Positions 49,559 to 61,570 of a stretch of DNA of 64,000 bases are shown piece by piece (within the stretch, counting starts at the first letter, position 1; every line of letters begins with the position of its first letter). A model generated the notes under the pieces. The model was not told where the DNA came from. It worked only from the letters and a program-made list of their open reading frames with translations, and ran no database searches. Both the position numbers and the translations under genes were made by a program. Source of the stretch: Kuschelorhynchus macadamiae (taxonomy: Eukaryota > Arthropoda > Insecta > Coleoptera > Curculionidae); NCBI GenBank assembly GCA_030620095.1, contig JAUTXW010000551.1:157803-221802 (forward strand), written 5' to 3'.

Positions 49559-50840
49559 CGATATCTCCTAAGGAAATCCCTAAAGAAGAAATAATAGCTG
49601 GAGTGGAAGTTGTCCTTGACTCCTCTGAAGAAACAAAAGCAGAGGAGATTCGACAAGAGGTGGCAAAAATTTTAAGATCAAGCAAAGCACCAGAACAAAA
49701 CCTAAATGCCACTGAAGAAAGGGCCCTAACAAACCTTTGAAAAAATAAAGACATCACAATCCTTCCAGCAGATAAACGAAACGCAACTGTGGTTATGAAT
49801 ACCCAGGATTACATACAAAAAATGCAGGATATCCTGTTATAGGCCTGTTCCAAGGGACCCGACAACGTACCTAGAAAAAATAACTAAAAATAAAATAAAA
49901 AGTTCACCAATAAACCCCGAAATTCAACAAAAAATCATACCACGGGAAAAGTCGAGCAGATGTCCTAAACTCTACGGTTTACCAAAAATACACAAACCAG
50001 GGGCGCCCATCAGACCCATTGTTAGTGCTGTTAATTCGCCGCTACAAAAACTGGAGAAATATCTTTCTGAAATTATGCAACCAGCTGTAGAAAAAGCTGG
50101 TTAATTTGTAAAAAACTCGGAGCATTTCATTCGAATTATACGAGGCATCGTTCTTGAAAAAGACGATATCACAGCAAGCCTAGATGTCAAATCGTTATAT
50201 CCCAGTATTCCCATCGACGAAGCCCTGGACAAGATTGCTATGAACGAGGAGTTCCAGGTACCTATAATACAACTCTCAGATCTTTGCCTTAAATATTCTT
50301 ATTTTTCATTCAACGGGCAAATGTAACTACTTGAAAACCCAAAAGATAAAATCAAACAAATTATGGATTCGTTATGTGGGAAAACCACGGAGAAAAATTT
50401 CTGACCCACGTATCAGCAAGAGTGGAAGAAAACACAAACTACCAGCATCAGAAACAAACAAACAACACATACACACAGATATTTAAATGCAAAATCACAT
50501 CACATCAGCACAAATGGCAAAGACTAAATTCGGGAAGCCATAGAAATTGAAAAACAAGGTGATTTGAATAAAAAGGACAATCATTAAAACTACCAGCAGT
50601 ATGGAAGACAATAATCGACAAATCTAAAATCGCAAAAACTCAAGTGCAATTAGCATAAACTCAGCATCAGAAACAAACAAACAACCTCAGCTTTATTCCA
50701 CATCAGACCAATACTTCATAGAAATTGAAAAACAAGGTGATTTGAATAAAAAGGACGCGAGAAAAAAAATTCGACAAAAAAACGCAAAGAAATACGTGGT
50801 CACCAATACTTCAGTCTGTATACGGACGCACGCAAGAAGC
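49506..50840 (+). pseudogene. PLE-F copy 2 (plus): N-terminus, RT fingers, degraded 3' end
   Basis: 49510-49740 encodes LSESEKSVLSEGFNFAISPK and PKEEIIAGVEVVLDSS. Next come DITILPADKRNATVVMNTQD (with R for the usual G), then about 49965 onward KLYGLPKIHKPGAPIRPIVS, and DDITASLDVKSLYPSIP (first catalytic Asp). After 50290 an internal deletion jumps to GIY-YIG C-terminal pieces, partly duplicated (HKLSIRNKQTT and REAIEIEKQGDLN each occur twice, 50430-50760). The end near 50785-50835 pairs with the left end of copy 1 around 48340-48390. Confidence 0.8.
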
Positions 50841-52099
50841 AGGATATATTACTTATTTTAACATACATGATTAACATAATAAAGAAACAGTTTGTTTTTA
50901 ATTTTTATATATATATTAAAATTCATAGGTATTAAAGTTTAAATTACGTGTGGTATTAACATCAAAATTAATATTCTCATTCTTAGTTGTTTCATGTAAA
51001 TATGTAGAAGTTGTGGTGTTTTTACTTGTAGGTATTTACTGAAGAAAAAATAAAATTTCTCAATTTCTTACCTTTGTTGCCAAGTAAATGTCCGGTGCTT
51101 TTTTTATAAATCTGACTTTTTTTAATATACTTGAAATTTCTGGTAATGTTGTGTGTAAAAGTGGTTTTGGCTAGCAAAATCACATGGACGCTTAGACTCA
51201 AATTAAGGGAAATTAACTAACTTTTAAGAAAAACATTTAGGCAAAACAATTTATTTTCAATATAAATGTGACAGCATATAAAATTATGGCGACGCCTGAC
51301 GTGCCGATTATGCTCTTTTGTTTCTCCATGGCATTCGCAATGAATTGTTTTTGACCGCTGTATTAGATACTGTATTGGACCATACAAACAAACGGTTTGA
51401 TGATGATGATTACTCACAGGCATGATGTCTGTGATCCACGGCATAGGTAATCAATAACATTATCTAACTTTTGTAGTAAAGAAAATATTTGGTAGTCATA
51501 GAAAAAATAATCATTAGCCAAGGATATTTCCCATCACTTGCCAAAAGGTTTTTTTTTCTTTAAGATATAAAAAAACTATGCCTCATTGAACTTACCTAAA
51601 ATTATTGAGTGCACACTTTGAGAGTTGCTTAATGTATTATTATCACATTTTTCAACAATTCTCAATTCTTACAATGATTTTTCAAATCGCAATTAATTCT
51701 TCAACCTTAGAAACATTCGCTCTGAAAAGATGCTCTTTTAATTTAGAAAACAGTAAGTGTTCAAGTAACAAAGATAAAGAATTGTTAAAAATTGTTTCGT
51801 TGCCTTTGATAACACAGGCCAACACACATTTTCGTGCCTGCGATTTTATAACTGTTCCTGGGTAATTTTTGCAGAATGTAAAAAAGTTCTCAGATTTTGT
51901 CTATCAGATCTAGTTAAAAAAAAATTGTGTATATATATTTCTGTTATATAATATTACTATTGCCAGTTAAAAAAATAAAGACACATTGATTTAAGTATTT
52001 ATTGCAAAAACTTAATTTACATAATTACATTACTCACTAATTACATAAAAATTTTCTTTTGTACGACTTTCTAGAATGGACTTTACTAGGGCAGTCTCG
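50841..52099. other. no gene seen (50841-52099)
   Basis: AT-rich with short chance frames only. A ~30-bp stretch near 51535-51560 resembles the reverse complement of one near 46050-46085, which is too short to interpret. Confidence 0.5.
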
Positions 52100-53368
52100 C
52101 TAAAGGCTCCAGCAGTAGTCCGCCATCATGTGGCTATCCCATCGTCCTTGATAACGATCTTCCATAGTTTTAATATCCTGATGGAATCTTTCCCCCTGTT
52201 CTTCACTGCAATCACCTAAGTTTTCTGGAAAACTATCTAGGTGGCTGTAGAGGTAGTGAACTTTCATCCTCGCGTTACAGCCGAGAATATTAAAATTTGA
52301 AAGCATAGTTTCCACTAATTCTACGCAATTCTCTGCTTTATGATTGCCAAGAAAATTTGTACCACTTGAACAAATGAACACCAAGCGTTAGATTCAGTTT
52401 CGTTCATTGATGTGGTGAACTGTGGATCTTTAACAAGTTAGCCTTATTTGAGGACCATCAAATATTCCAGCTTTTAGTTTTTCCGTGCTAATGCCAGAAA
52501 ATTTACGTGACTAATACCCAAAACAATTTTCATCTCGATTTAAAGCCCTCACAAAATACTTCATTAGGCCTAGCTTGATATGCAAGGGCGGAAGTAAAAT
52601 TTTTTTCTCTTGAAACCAAAGGTTCGTTGATGACGTTTTGTTTTTCTTGAATCATGACATCTCTTGAAGGTCAATTTTTGTTAACCCAGTGCTCATTTTT
52701 AGCTCTGCTGTCCCAAAGGCACAAAAAATAAGGATATTTTGTATAACCACTCTGCTGCCCTTTTATATTGTTACAGAATACCAAGTCATTTTCCTGAGAG
52801 AAAAAAGTCAGCAGATCCTTATCTCTTTTACGAAAAAAATTTAACATTAGTACCTGGACAAAGCAGATTTATTTCTTTTAATCTGGATGCAAGTAATTCA
52901 GCGGATTCCTTTGAGAGATTCTTATAAGATCGTTTAGTTCTTCTTGATTGAAACACTGCGGAGTTGCTAAATCTGCTTTTCGCTGTCGTTTTCTGATTGA
53001 AACAGACGTTGAGTATCATCTTCTGAGCTACTGCTGAATGATGGAACGGGTATTTCTTCCGAATGCGCTACAGGGTTTCTTGCAGAATCTAGGGATATGT
53101 CCATTTGTGTCTATTGTTTCTATTTATGCCTTTAATATTTATCTTGATCGTGGTTCTCTAAATGGTACATCAAACCAAAATACTGTCCCAAATGTTCAAC
53201 ACATGTTTTACATATGAAAGCTCTTAAATGAACGCCAAAATAGGCAAGATAAGCTCTTTTCACAAAGTCAGAAATCGTTTTTCTGCTCTCTTTCAAAGTG
53301 TATTCACCACACACATAACAAAACACATCGGAATGATTTACCCAGGTATGTCTGCTTGTGGATGCCAT
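52100..53368 (-). pseudogene. relic of a multi-copy arthropod protein family (transposon-associated, unclassified)
   Basis: From ATG 53368: WVNHSDVFCYVCGEYTLKES with paired cysteines (C-x2-C, later CKTC) and VKRAYLAYFGVHL. The middle (53019-52828) has NLSKESAELLASRLKEINLL and PGTNVKFFS. The C-terminal part (52384-52100) has GERFHQDIKTMEDRYQGRW and MMADYCW. I know this domain order from many uncharacterised repeated proteins in arthropod and cnidarian genomes, but I cannot name a transposon class. Stops and a deleted centre show it is a pseudogene. It lacks an obvious RT or DDE catalytic core. Confidence 0.6.
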
Positions 53369-54075
53369 TGTTTCAGTTTAGTGTCTTGATACTACAAAAC
53401 GACCAAAATTTACACAACAAAATGATAGCACAACTTTACCTGGGAAAACTCAGTAATATACTAAATCGAGTACAGCCAAGCAGGTATAGAAGGATCGGGT
53501 CATAGGCAATTACAGGTATAAAAGTAATTAAGAGCAGTGTATTGAGTAGTTCCTAGTATAGGAACATTGGGTCAGGTACAATTCCAGGTATCCATTTGGT
53601 TAATTAGATTCTGGGAAATTTCTATTTTGACGATTAAGTACATATTTATCTCTTTATTTGTTGTCCTCTATCAGAAAAAAATATCAATTAACCTGTAACC
53701 TGTATCTCAAAAACCAGAGCTGATAGAAAAAATCTGGTGGCATTTTTGGAATCAGCAAATTAAAAACATCTAAAATCAGATGTTAGATTTCCGGCACCAA
53801 ATTTTTGTTTTCATTTTGTTACCCTGTGTAATCGAAATCGTGACAATATATTATTTGTAGGTCAGGTGCATTGTGGTGATATAACATAATGTTCTCATTC
53901 ATTTGTTATATTTCTTTCAACGTCACATGCAGATACCTACTTTTTCAGAGGCCTCAAGTCAAACTTCTCCGTTTTTCACAAACTCTAAACATCACAAAGC
54001 TAATTTGATGTAACTTAACATATTTTATTATTAATTTATCAATCTATACTTGTTATGTTAGGGACAATAAATGAC

Positions 54076-54188
54076 TTGCCGCCGTATTCTAAAAACGGGC
54101 AGTGCATTCCCTCAGATAAGAACTATGTATTTCGTATAGAAAGTTCCCTCAGGAGAGTGTTTCCTATTTTAAGAATAAGGCAGCTGGT
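54076..54188. repeat. short inverted-repeat element (MITE-like)
   Basis: GCCGCCGTATTCTAAAAAC at the left is matched inversely by TTTTAAGAATAAGGCAGC at the right, about 110 bp overall. TTCCCTCAG occurs twice inside. It looks like a small non-autonomous element. No coding capacity. Confidence 0.55.
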
Positions 54189-54517
54189 ATCCTAGTAGAA
54201 AGATAAATACAAAAAGTAATCTCGACGGTCTATCGATTTGAGACCTTATTTCGGATCATGGGCAGGAGGGGGGGTCGGGAGTAATTCCCCCCGGTCGCAG
54301 AGTTTTCGAACGAGCCCCGATTCTTTCGAAAATCATGTAAATAGGGAGGTCATTGAAGAGTAGTGTTTCCAACTGTACGATGAATGATAACAATCATGAA
54401 GCACAACTATTAAAATAAACAAAAAATATATAGTAAGAAACCAAAAGTTTAGTGCAAATTATTTTTTTTAAATGAAGTCGAGCAAATTATAAAGGTATTA
54501 ATGAACAGACTCTCTTA

Positions 54518-56441
54518 TATACAGGGAGACAATTTAAAAACTTGAAATGGCCGTATCTTAGGAAGGAAAAACTTAATCAAAAAATGCTCAAAACGATTTC
54601 TATAAAATGAAGAGGGAACAAATAAAAGCGTATTATTCGACCCTTATCTGTAACTTCTTGGGCAGGGTGAGATACACCTCTAAAATCTTAAACAGAAAGG
54701 GGGGTCAAGTGATACATCATCTTAAAGCCCTTGAAAAATGCTTTTCAATGATACCATAGAAGGCAACTTTTCGTGAAATTTTTCTGTATTTATTAAAGGA
54801 AACAATACACAAAAACACAGTTTTGAACATTTTTATTTTTATTTAAATAAATGTTCAAAATGATTGGTACCGATATCCTGGCATGTCTCTTAAGAATTTT
54901 AAACAGTTTAAGCCTTGTATTTTATTTGTTTATGAATATTCGCATTTTATTATCACAATATTTACTTTAAAGGTAACTTGTACTATTAGTATTGATATTT
55001 TAACAGTTGACTTTTGGTTCAATTTAAACGAAAAGCAGCACTTATCTTAAATAATGGTGTACAACACAGCTGAACGTGTAGAAATGATTTTCATTTATGG
55101 TTCTCAGGATCAATGTTTCTTAAGTACAGCCCAAAGATTTAATGAAAGGCATCCAGGTCAAAATGTAAGTCCGGAGTATGTTCGCCAACTAGTAGCCAAA
55201 TTTGAAGAAACTGGCTCTGTCGCGAATAAAAAGAGAAATCAATCGAGACTAGTTGACGAAGCAGCGCAAATTGAAGTTCTGGGGCAGTTTGCAATTAATT
55301 CAACTTTATCAACTCGTCAAGCAGCTGTTGCAACTGGCTTATCTTGTAAAACAATAAGAAAGGTACTTAAATTTCATAAGTTTCATCCCTATAAACTGCC
55401 CATACTGCAAGAACTTGGTGACGACGACCCGTATAGAAGAATCCAGTTTTGTGAAATAATGGCAGATAGAATTACTCGACTGGTTAAAAATATGTGTTTC
55501 AGTGATGAATGTACCTTTTATTTGAATGGACATGTTAATAAGCAAAACTGTCGTTACTGGAATGACGAGAACCCACACGTATTTAGAAAAGAGATATAGA
55601 AAATTAATGTTTGGGCTGGTATATTGGGAGACGTAATTATCGGCCCAATATTTATAGAAAGGAATTTAAATGGCGACATGTATGTTGAAATGCTACAGAG
55701 GTCTATTGAACCACTAATAGTGCGGGAATTAGAAAATCAGAGGGACATACAAGGAAATTTAGCATTAAAAGAACGCTTACTACATTTTCAACAGGATGGG
55801 GCACCTCCTCATTATGTAGTTCCCGTCAGGCAATGGTTGGATGATAATTATCCCAACCAGTGGATTGGAAGAAGAGGTCCTGTTGAATGGCCACCTAGAT
55901 CCCCGGATCTAACACCTCTTGACTTCTTTTTGTGGGGTCACCGTAAATCTGTGGGGTTTTAAACGCAACCTGAGTCAATAGAGCAACTCAAGGACAGGAT
56001 AGTTCAGGAATGCCGTGCTATATCCAGAGAAACATTTGCAAATGTACGCAAAGAATTTGAACAAAGGCTTTATTATTGTCTTCAAAACAACGGGAACCAT
56101 TTTGAACATTTAATTAAATAATTATAAAAAATTTCACAATTGTATTTTAATTTATTGTTTTCTTTAATATACACACAGAAGAATTTCACGAAAAACTGCT
56201 TTCTATGGTACCATTGGAAAGCATTTTTCAAGAGCTTTAAGATGATGTTTTTCTCGACCCCTTTTTCTATTTAAGATTTTAGGGGTGTATCTCACCTTGC
56301 CCAAGGGGTTACAGATAAGGGTCGAATAATACGCTTCTATTTGTTCCCTCTTCATTTTATACAAAGTGTTTTGAGCGTTTTTTGATTAAGTTTTTCCTTC
56401 CTAAGATATGGCCATTTCAAGTTTTTAAATTGTCACCCTGA
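54518..56441 (+). mobile_element. MLE-4: D,D41D element with ~270-bp inverted repeats
   Basis: 54518-54790 and about 56172-56441 are inverted repeats. Shared blocks are AACTTGAAATGGCC, GGAAGGAAAAACTTAATCAA, CGTATTATTCGACCCTTATC and a GGTGTATCTCACC-type block. The left end reads ATACAGGGAGAC, the right TGTCACCCTG. The transposase lies between them. Confidence 0.85.
55054..56121 (+). pseudogene. MLE-4 transposase (D,D41D) with two in-frame stops
   Basis: A single 355-codon frame from ATG 55054 to TAA 56121, broken only by TAG at 55597-55599 and TAA at 55960-55962. Residues 1-60 form the first HTH (AERVEMIFIYGSQDQCFLST) and 90-125 the second (TRQAAVATGLSCKTIRKVLK). The catalytic residues are all present: FSDECTFY, FQQDGAPPHY and SPDLTPLDFFLWG, with 41 residues between the last two Asp. 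It ends NGNHFEHLIK. There are no frameshifts, so it decayed only recently. Confidence 0.9.
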
Positions 56442-58050
56442 ATGTGTTTATTAACACGTAGGTAAAACAAACGACAAAAAAAAAGGGCATCACTTCGTTA
56501 CACATTGAAAAGACGACGACAATAATAAAACGTTGTCACGTCTGGCCAGCAAAAAAATTATTTGTTTCACTTGAGTATTTTTGAATAATTTTTTTTGTCA
56601 TAGTGAGCATCAAAAGATAGGGAGTACCGGAAGCGAAAGGACCTGCTATGTAGGTACCCCACTGGATATTCTTACGTTGAAACCTAATTTAATAAAATGT
56701 ATACATGTAAAGGTACAAAGCTGCTGCCTCTTCAAAATTTTCATTGCTTTTGAAAGAACAAACTAACAAGTCATACTTCTCATGGTATTGGCAACTTTCC
56801 TTTATGTGCCATCTTATAAAGATTTATCAATAAATACTTCTTTTAACTTCATATGTGTTTTACGACATTTTGTCATCATAGCCTACTACTAAAAAAATCG
56901 GTAAATTTCCTTGACCTGGAACTTCCCTCGAAGTTATTTTTTTTAGTTTTTTTATTAGATTCAATAATTAACAACTAACAGAATATAACAATTAAAAACA
57001 TCGTAATGTCATTAATATTATATAATATAGTTGTGATAAAGCCTCCTCAAATCGAAATAATTTTAGTGGCTTTTGTTTAACGATTATCCGACATGAAATA
57101 TGAACGAAAACTCTAAAAGAATGTGTTAATTGACAATAGGCTCATTATATGAAAATTCCATCCATGTCTTTTCAAATGTCTAGATAATACCATATTTTAA
57201 TTAATTAATTTTAATTTAAAAGAATTTTTAAATTAAAAAAAACTGAAGACTTTTTTTGATTGTTTAAAATGTTCATCGTCTTTCATCGTTCAGGTTGTCA
57301 GCTCAATTTTGATCAACGAAAATGTACCAAAATGCCAGTGACTCAATGGTCCCGCGTCTGAATTTTTCCTAAATTTGGTAGTTACTAAGATAAGTTGATG
57401 GAAAACTGTAGCTAAATATCTGAAAACTGAGATGCCAAGAGAAAAATCTGAAAATTGGGAACGCACAAACTAAATTTAATTAGTTCAAAAAAATTATTAT
57501 TTTTTGATGTTTAAAAAATTAATTTAAAAAGGGAATTCAAAAAAAATATGTGATAATTAGTTTTTATCTGTAAACTTTTCAAAATACTAAAAACAAATTT
57601 AAATTTTAGTTCCTAATATTTTTACGATTTTGCAGATTTAGGAAATCGTTTTTTAATTATTTATATTAATTGTTTAGACACTGTTTTTAGTCCGTCAGGT
57701 ATTATCTTGCTTAGAGGACCTGAAACAATAGTATTGCATTAAAAGCCTGGTTTTCTTTAGGTGATCAATCATTACTTGCTTTTTACAGTTTCCCAGATTT
57801 TTTGAAAATCTCATGATGAACAATTTAAATTAAATCAGCAAAAATTATGATATCGATTTACTTTTACTGGCTTTATTTAAATATATTTCAAATATTTTTT
57901 TACTATACTATAAATATACTATCTCATAAATTTAAGAGTATCATTATAAAAAATAGTTTTATTTCGGTTGTTTTATAGAGATTAATTTGAATTTTGATTT
58001 GGTTGAATTATATGGAATTTGAAATGTCGGAACTTTAAGAAGAACAAATA
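56442..58050. other. no gene seen (56442-58050)
   Basis: AT-rich, with many short palindromic AT stretches around 57150-57250. No coding or transposon motif was recognised. Confidence 0.5.
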
Positions 58051-58139
58051 GCGTCCTCCAGAATAGCTGTGGAGGACGGAGGACATATTAGCCCAAAGAA
58101 GGACTGTCCTCCCGGCTGGAGGACGGTTGGCAACCCTAG
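58051..58139. repeat. hairpin-rich short element (GGAGGAC palindromes)
   Basis: GTCCTCC/GGAGGAC pairs occur three times within 90 bp, and the right edge reads GGTTGGCAACCCTAG. It is GC-rich in an AT-rich setting and resembles the end of a hAT-type MITE. No left boundary was seen. Confidence 0.4.
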
Positions 58140-58427
58140 AAATAATATTTGTTCAATCCGTATAATAGCTATACCAACTACTATATGCACGCAAAATTTG
58201 AAAGCAATTTCTCCAAGATTAGACAAGTTATAGATTTTTCATATGAAACAGACTCATATTTTCCACAGTGCAAGAGTCTGGATACACCTTAAGACTAAAC
58301 ATTGACCGTCGAGATTCCTTAACGGAATACATATATGTATGAATGTGTATGTGACAATATTAAAATAATTATATTTTTGGTTTTTTCAAAGACTATACTT
58401 GGAATAGACAATTCAACAAATGAAAAT

Positions 58428-58520
58428 TAAATGGATCCCACGTTTACCGTCTTTTAGTGGAAACCACCTAAAAATTTCCACCGAGCTAAACTTATATCAC
58501 ACCCAGTATTGCCAGTCTGC
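58428..58520. repeat. dispersed repeat shared with 18411-18512
   Basis: See the partner at 18411. Same orientation, roughly 65% similar by eye. No recombinase frame was recognised downstream here. Confidence 0.5.
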
Positions 58521-59142
58521 TGGTTAAATTCGTTTACAGATCGGTTATAGGTACGCAACTAAGAAATAATTTTTCTATTGCGTATTAATTTCCAAAAACG
58601 CATTAAAGTATTTGTAAATAAGTAAACTTAAATCACGCTACTGGCAACATCGCGCCAAAGTATTATAATTAAACAGCGATTGACATGGCGAATTTACAAA
58701 ACTGACCGATGGACTGTCTATTCGAAGTATATTAAATCGGTAATAGTTTATGGTCAATTTATATCAATGTTGCGTCAATATTTTGCGAACTAGAATTGAT
58801 ATAATCAAATCACATCCAGATAAAACAACTAGGTATTCATGTATCACGAACTGATTTCAAATAAGTAAACTTAAGCTTATTTTATAATCTGTGTATTTTT
58901 TGTGTTTATTTCGTAATTTTGTAATAAAATTTATTTATATATACAGTGATTTTGTACCAACATATACATCCAACAAACGCAGTTCAGAGTAAAAATCAAA
59001 ATAGCTACCAACTCTTTAACAAAAATAGCAACGTTTTTTTCAAAAATATTATAAATATAATAGTTCCAAGTTAAATAACGACCCCTCATACATATTTCAA
59101 ATAGGGCAAATGACTATATAAATTTATTTTTCTGAAGTTGTA

Positions 59143-60068
59143 TATAGGGTGTTAATTAATATCTGCTATATATTAATGTGTGTGTAAATATATTTTTTTA
59201 GTTTTTCTACATTTTTGAAGATAAAGGCTTTAAATTTGGCATGTATAACAATAACAGTCTCCGTACCAATATCCTTTAATCGCTTTCTCTAATCTACAGG
59301 ATGTTATAATTGTTCGGGTCTCTATCTGATTAACACTACAAACGTTCTTGCGGTTTTCGCATATTTGGTACCGTTTTCGAATTATTTCCGAAAATAATTA
59401 TCAAATACAAGTTCCGGATTCCTTAGATCTGGAGGTGCTCCTACTAAGGCGAAGATAAACTCGTGAAAATTTTCTACAATCTGGTATTTCACATTTTTTG
59501 ACGTTGATATAGTTGTTTGGATCCGTAAGCGTTGCCATTTGCAACACCATTAATACAATGTATGCGTACCCTGCATTTGTAAAATTAGTCATATTAGCAG
59601 TATTTTATTTCTCTAGAAAAACTCTAAATCAAATATCAGCACAATAGTTACGTCAAATATCATTTAAGGAGACGATTAAAACCAACCTACTAGATATCTA
59701 GATTGCTCATTTAATTTGATTGTTTCTGCTTGTACTGATAATTATTTTCGGAAATAATGAAAGATATGCAAAAATCCCAAGACACAAAAAGTTTCCAAAA
59801 AGGACACGGGATTCAAAAATAATACTGTCGAAGGTCAGTGGCGCGCTAGAAAGAAGTTTGATAGTATAAATGAGATAGTGACTTGAAAAATGATAACACC
59901 CTGTTTATTGGAGAGAACAATTATGAGATGGAGGTTTTTATTGTTATACAGAGTGCCAAATTTGAAGCCTTTATCTTAAAACATTTTGTTTTTTGTTGTT
60001 TATACGAACTTTTGTCTCAAAATTATGCTAGAAAATATCTACTAGATATTAATTAACATCCTAGTATA
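59143..60068. mobile_element. non-autonomous inverted-repeat element (~926 bp)
   Basis: 59143-59411 and 59737-60068 are diverged inverted repeats. Shared blocks are GTTAATTAATATCT at the ends, AAGATAAAGGCTT.AAATTTGGCA, and TTCCGAAAATAATTATCA at the inner edge. The ends TATAGGGTGTTAATT and AACATCCTAGTATA resemble the D,D41D termini. The 325-bp centre has no recognisable gene. Confidence 0.7.
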
Positions 60069-60408
60069 GTAGAATTAATATTTAGTGTAAGGAACGAGTG
60101 GATTTCTGCGGGACTGGCGTAACAGAATATTCCAGTTTGTTATTATTTTTTTGCTTGTCGGAAGAGTTTTTGCCTTGTACTATTAAAAATGCTAAGGCAA
60201 CACTAAGACACAGCTATTTCAAATGTTAGCCTCCATCACTTGTCACAGTTTAGTAAACTAATAAATAAACGTACATAGAATACTAATACTAAACAGACAT
60301 TTGTATTTGAAAGACAGGCCTTCCAATATTACCTGCAAATTCACTTTTTCCAGATTTTCACAATGTTGTCGATAATAAATCCCATTGCCTTTACTGTTTC
60401 ATCAAATA

Positions 60409-61305
60409 TACAGGGCTCCCACGTAGAAGTTCCACCGCCTTATCTCCTTTAGTTTTTAAAACATCTAGATAAACTTTTGTTTATTTGAAAACTTAACTTA
60501 AATACTCTGTAGAGGTGTTGCCATATTTAATTCAATTTTTTTTTCGAGATAATTTACATTGAAAAATTTTCAAGCTAACAAGCGCCCCCGTAATAAGCGT
60601 AAGCATAAACAATTAGTTCAAACATTGTTCGAACATTTCTCCTCTTCTTTTCAGACACAAATAGAAACCTTTTAAGAATTCTCGATAGACCGATTTTCGA
60701 ACACTTCTTGCTCTAGAAAGAGAAATGACCCATTTGTCCCCATCCAGCAGTCCTTGAGTAATATTGTTCATATACCATAATAGTCGCTGCAACATCCTGC
60801 TGACTATGGACAGCCCCAGAAACCGTTTTCAGGAAAATAGCTAAAACGCCATTGACCATTTGTGCTATGTGCCGTTTGCCAGTCAAATTTTCTTTAAAAA
60901 GCAAATGCTCAATTATAGTTGAATTTAAAATTCCAAACCAAACGTTAAGTCTCTACTTCCTTTACACGTTTTTCTGCATTTCCATAGTACAATTCAATGG
61001 CTTCATTCCATGGTTGTTCAGAATTCTACTAATTGAAGATTTTGAGGTTGCACTAACGTAAGCTGCCAATCTTGTAAAATTCCCTTGATCATTATGGAAG
61101 AAACTCAGCTGAATTATCTTTATTGGTTACTGGCTTTCTTCACTGTAGTGGTTTTGCGGAATGAACCATACTGCAGATAATTTGTTAAAAATGTATCTCA
61201 CTCTTTTCTTATGGCACGTGGCTTTCACGATAAATCTTTTGCTAAATAGTCTAGCTGTTCTTGAACTGTTTTTGCCGCATTCTCCATACATTATTAAAAT
61301 TTGAA
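60409..61305 (-). pseudogene. MLE-6: degraded D,D41D-type transposase
   Basis: The left end has ATACAGGGCTCCCACG near 60408. On the minus strand, from about 61290 (MENAAKTVQEQLD), broken frames lead to NVWFGILNSTIIEHLLFKEN, the region where NVW.G is conserved. Next comes HSQQDVAA (second Asp region, QQDG altered to QQDV), and 60795-60613 ends RRGEMFEQCLN, matching GGHFEHLL ends of relatives. Heavily mutated, with no complete catalytic triad. Confidence 0.65.
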
Positions 61306-61570
61306 AAAAAATCTTGATTATATTTTACTATTTTCACATGATTTTCATTTTAACACAAAAAACGGCATTTTAGCAGTAAAATCATGCTTTAATCAATTTA
61401 AATTAAGTTATAAAAATAGTTTATTGAAAAATCTTTTTTACATTCTGTAGAAAAAATCTCATTATTACAGACGTCAAATAAAAAACACTTTTTGAAAAAA
61501 AACTTTATAATCAGATAATTATATTAAACCAGTTTTTCCCGCGACTTCGTACGTTTAGATGATGAGGTAA

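Noticed and set aside
59401..59592. 63-codon minus-strand frame inside the non-autonomous element
   Set aside because: No transposase motif. It spans the inner edge of an inverted arm and is most likely chance.
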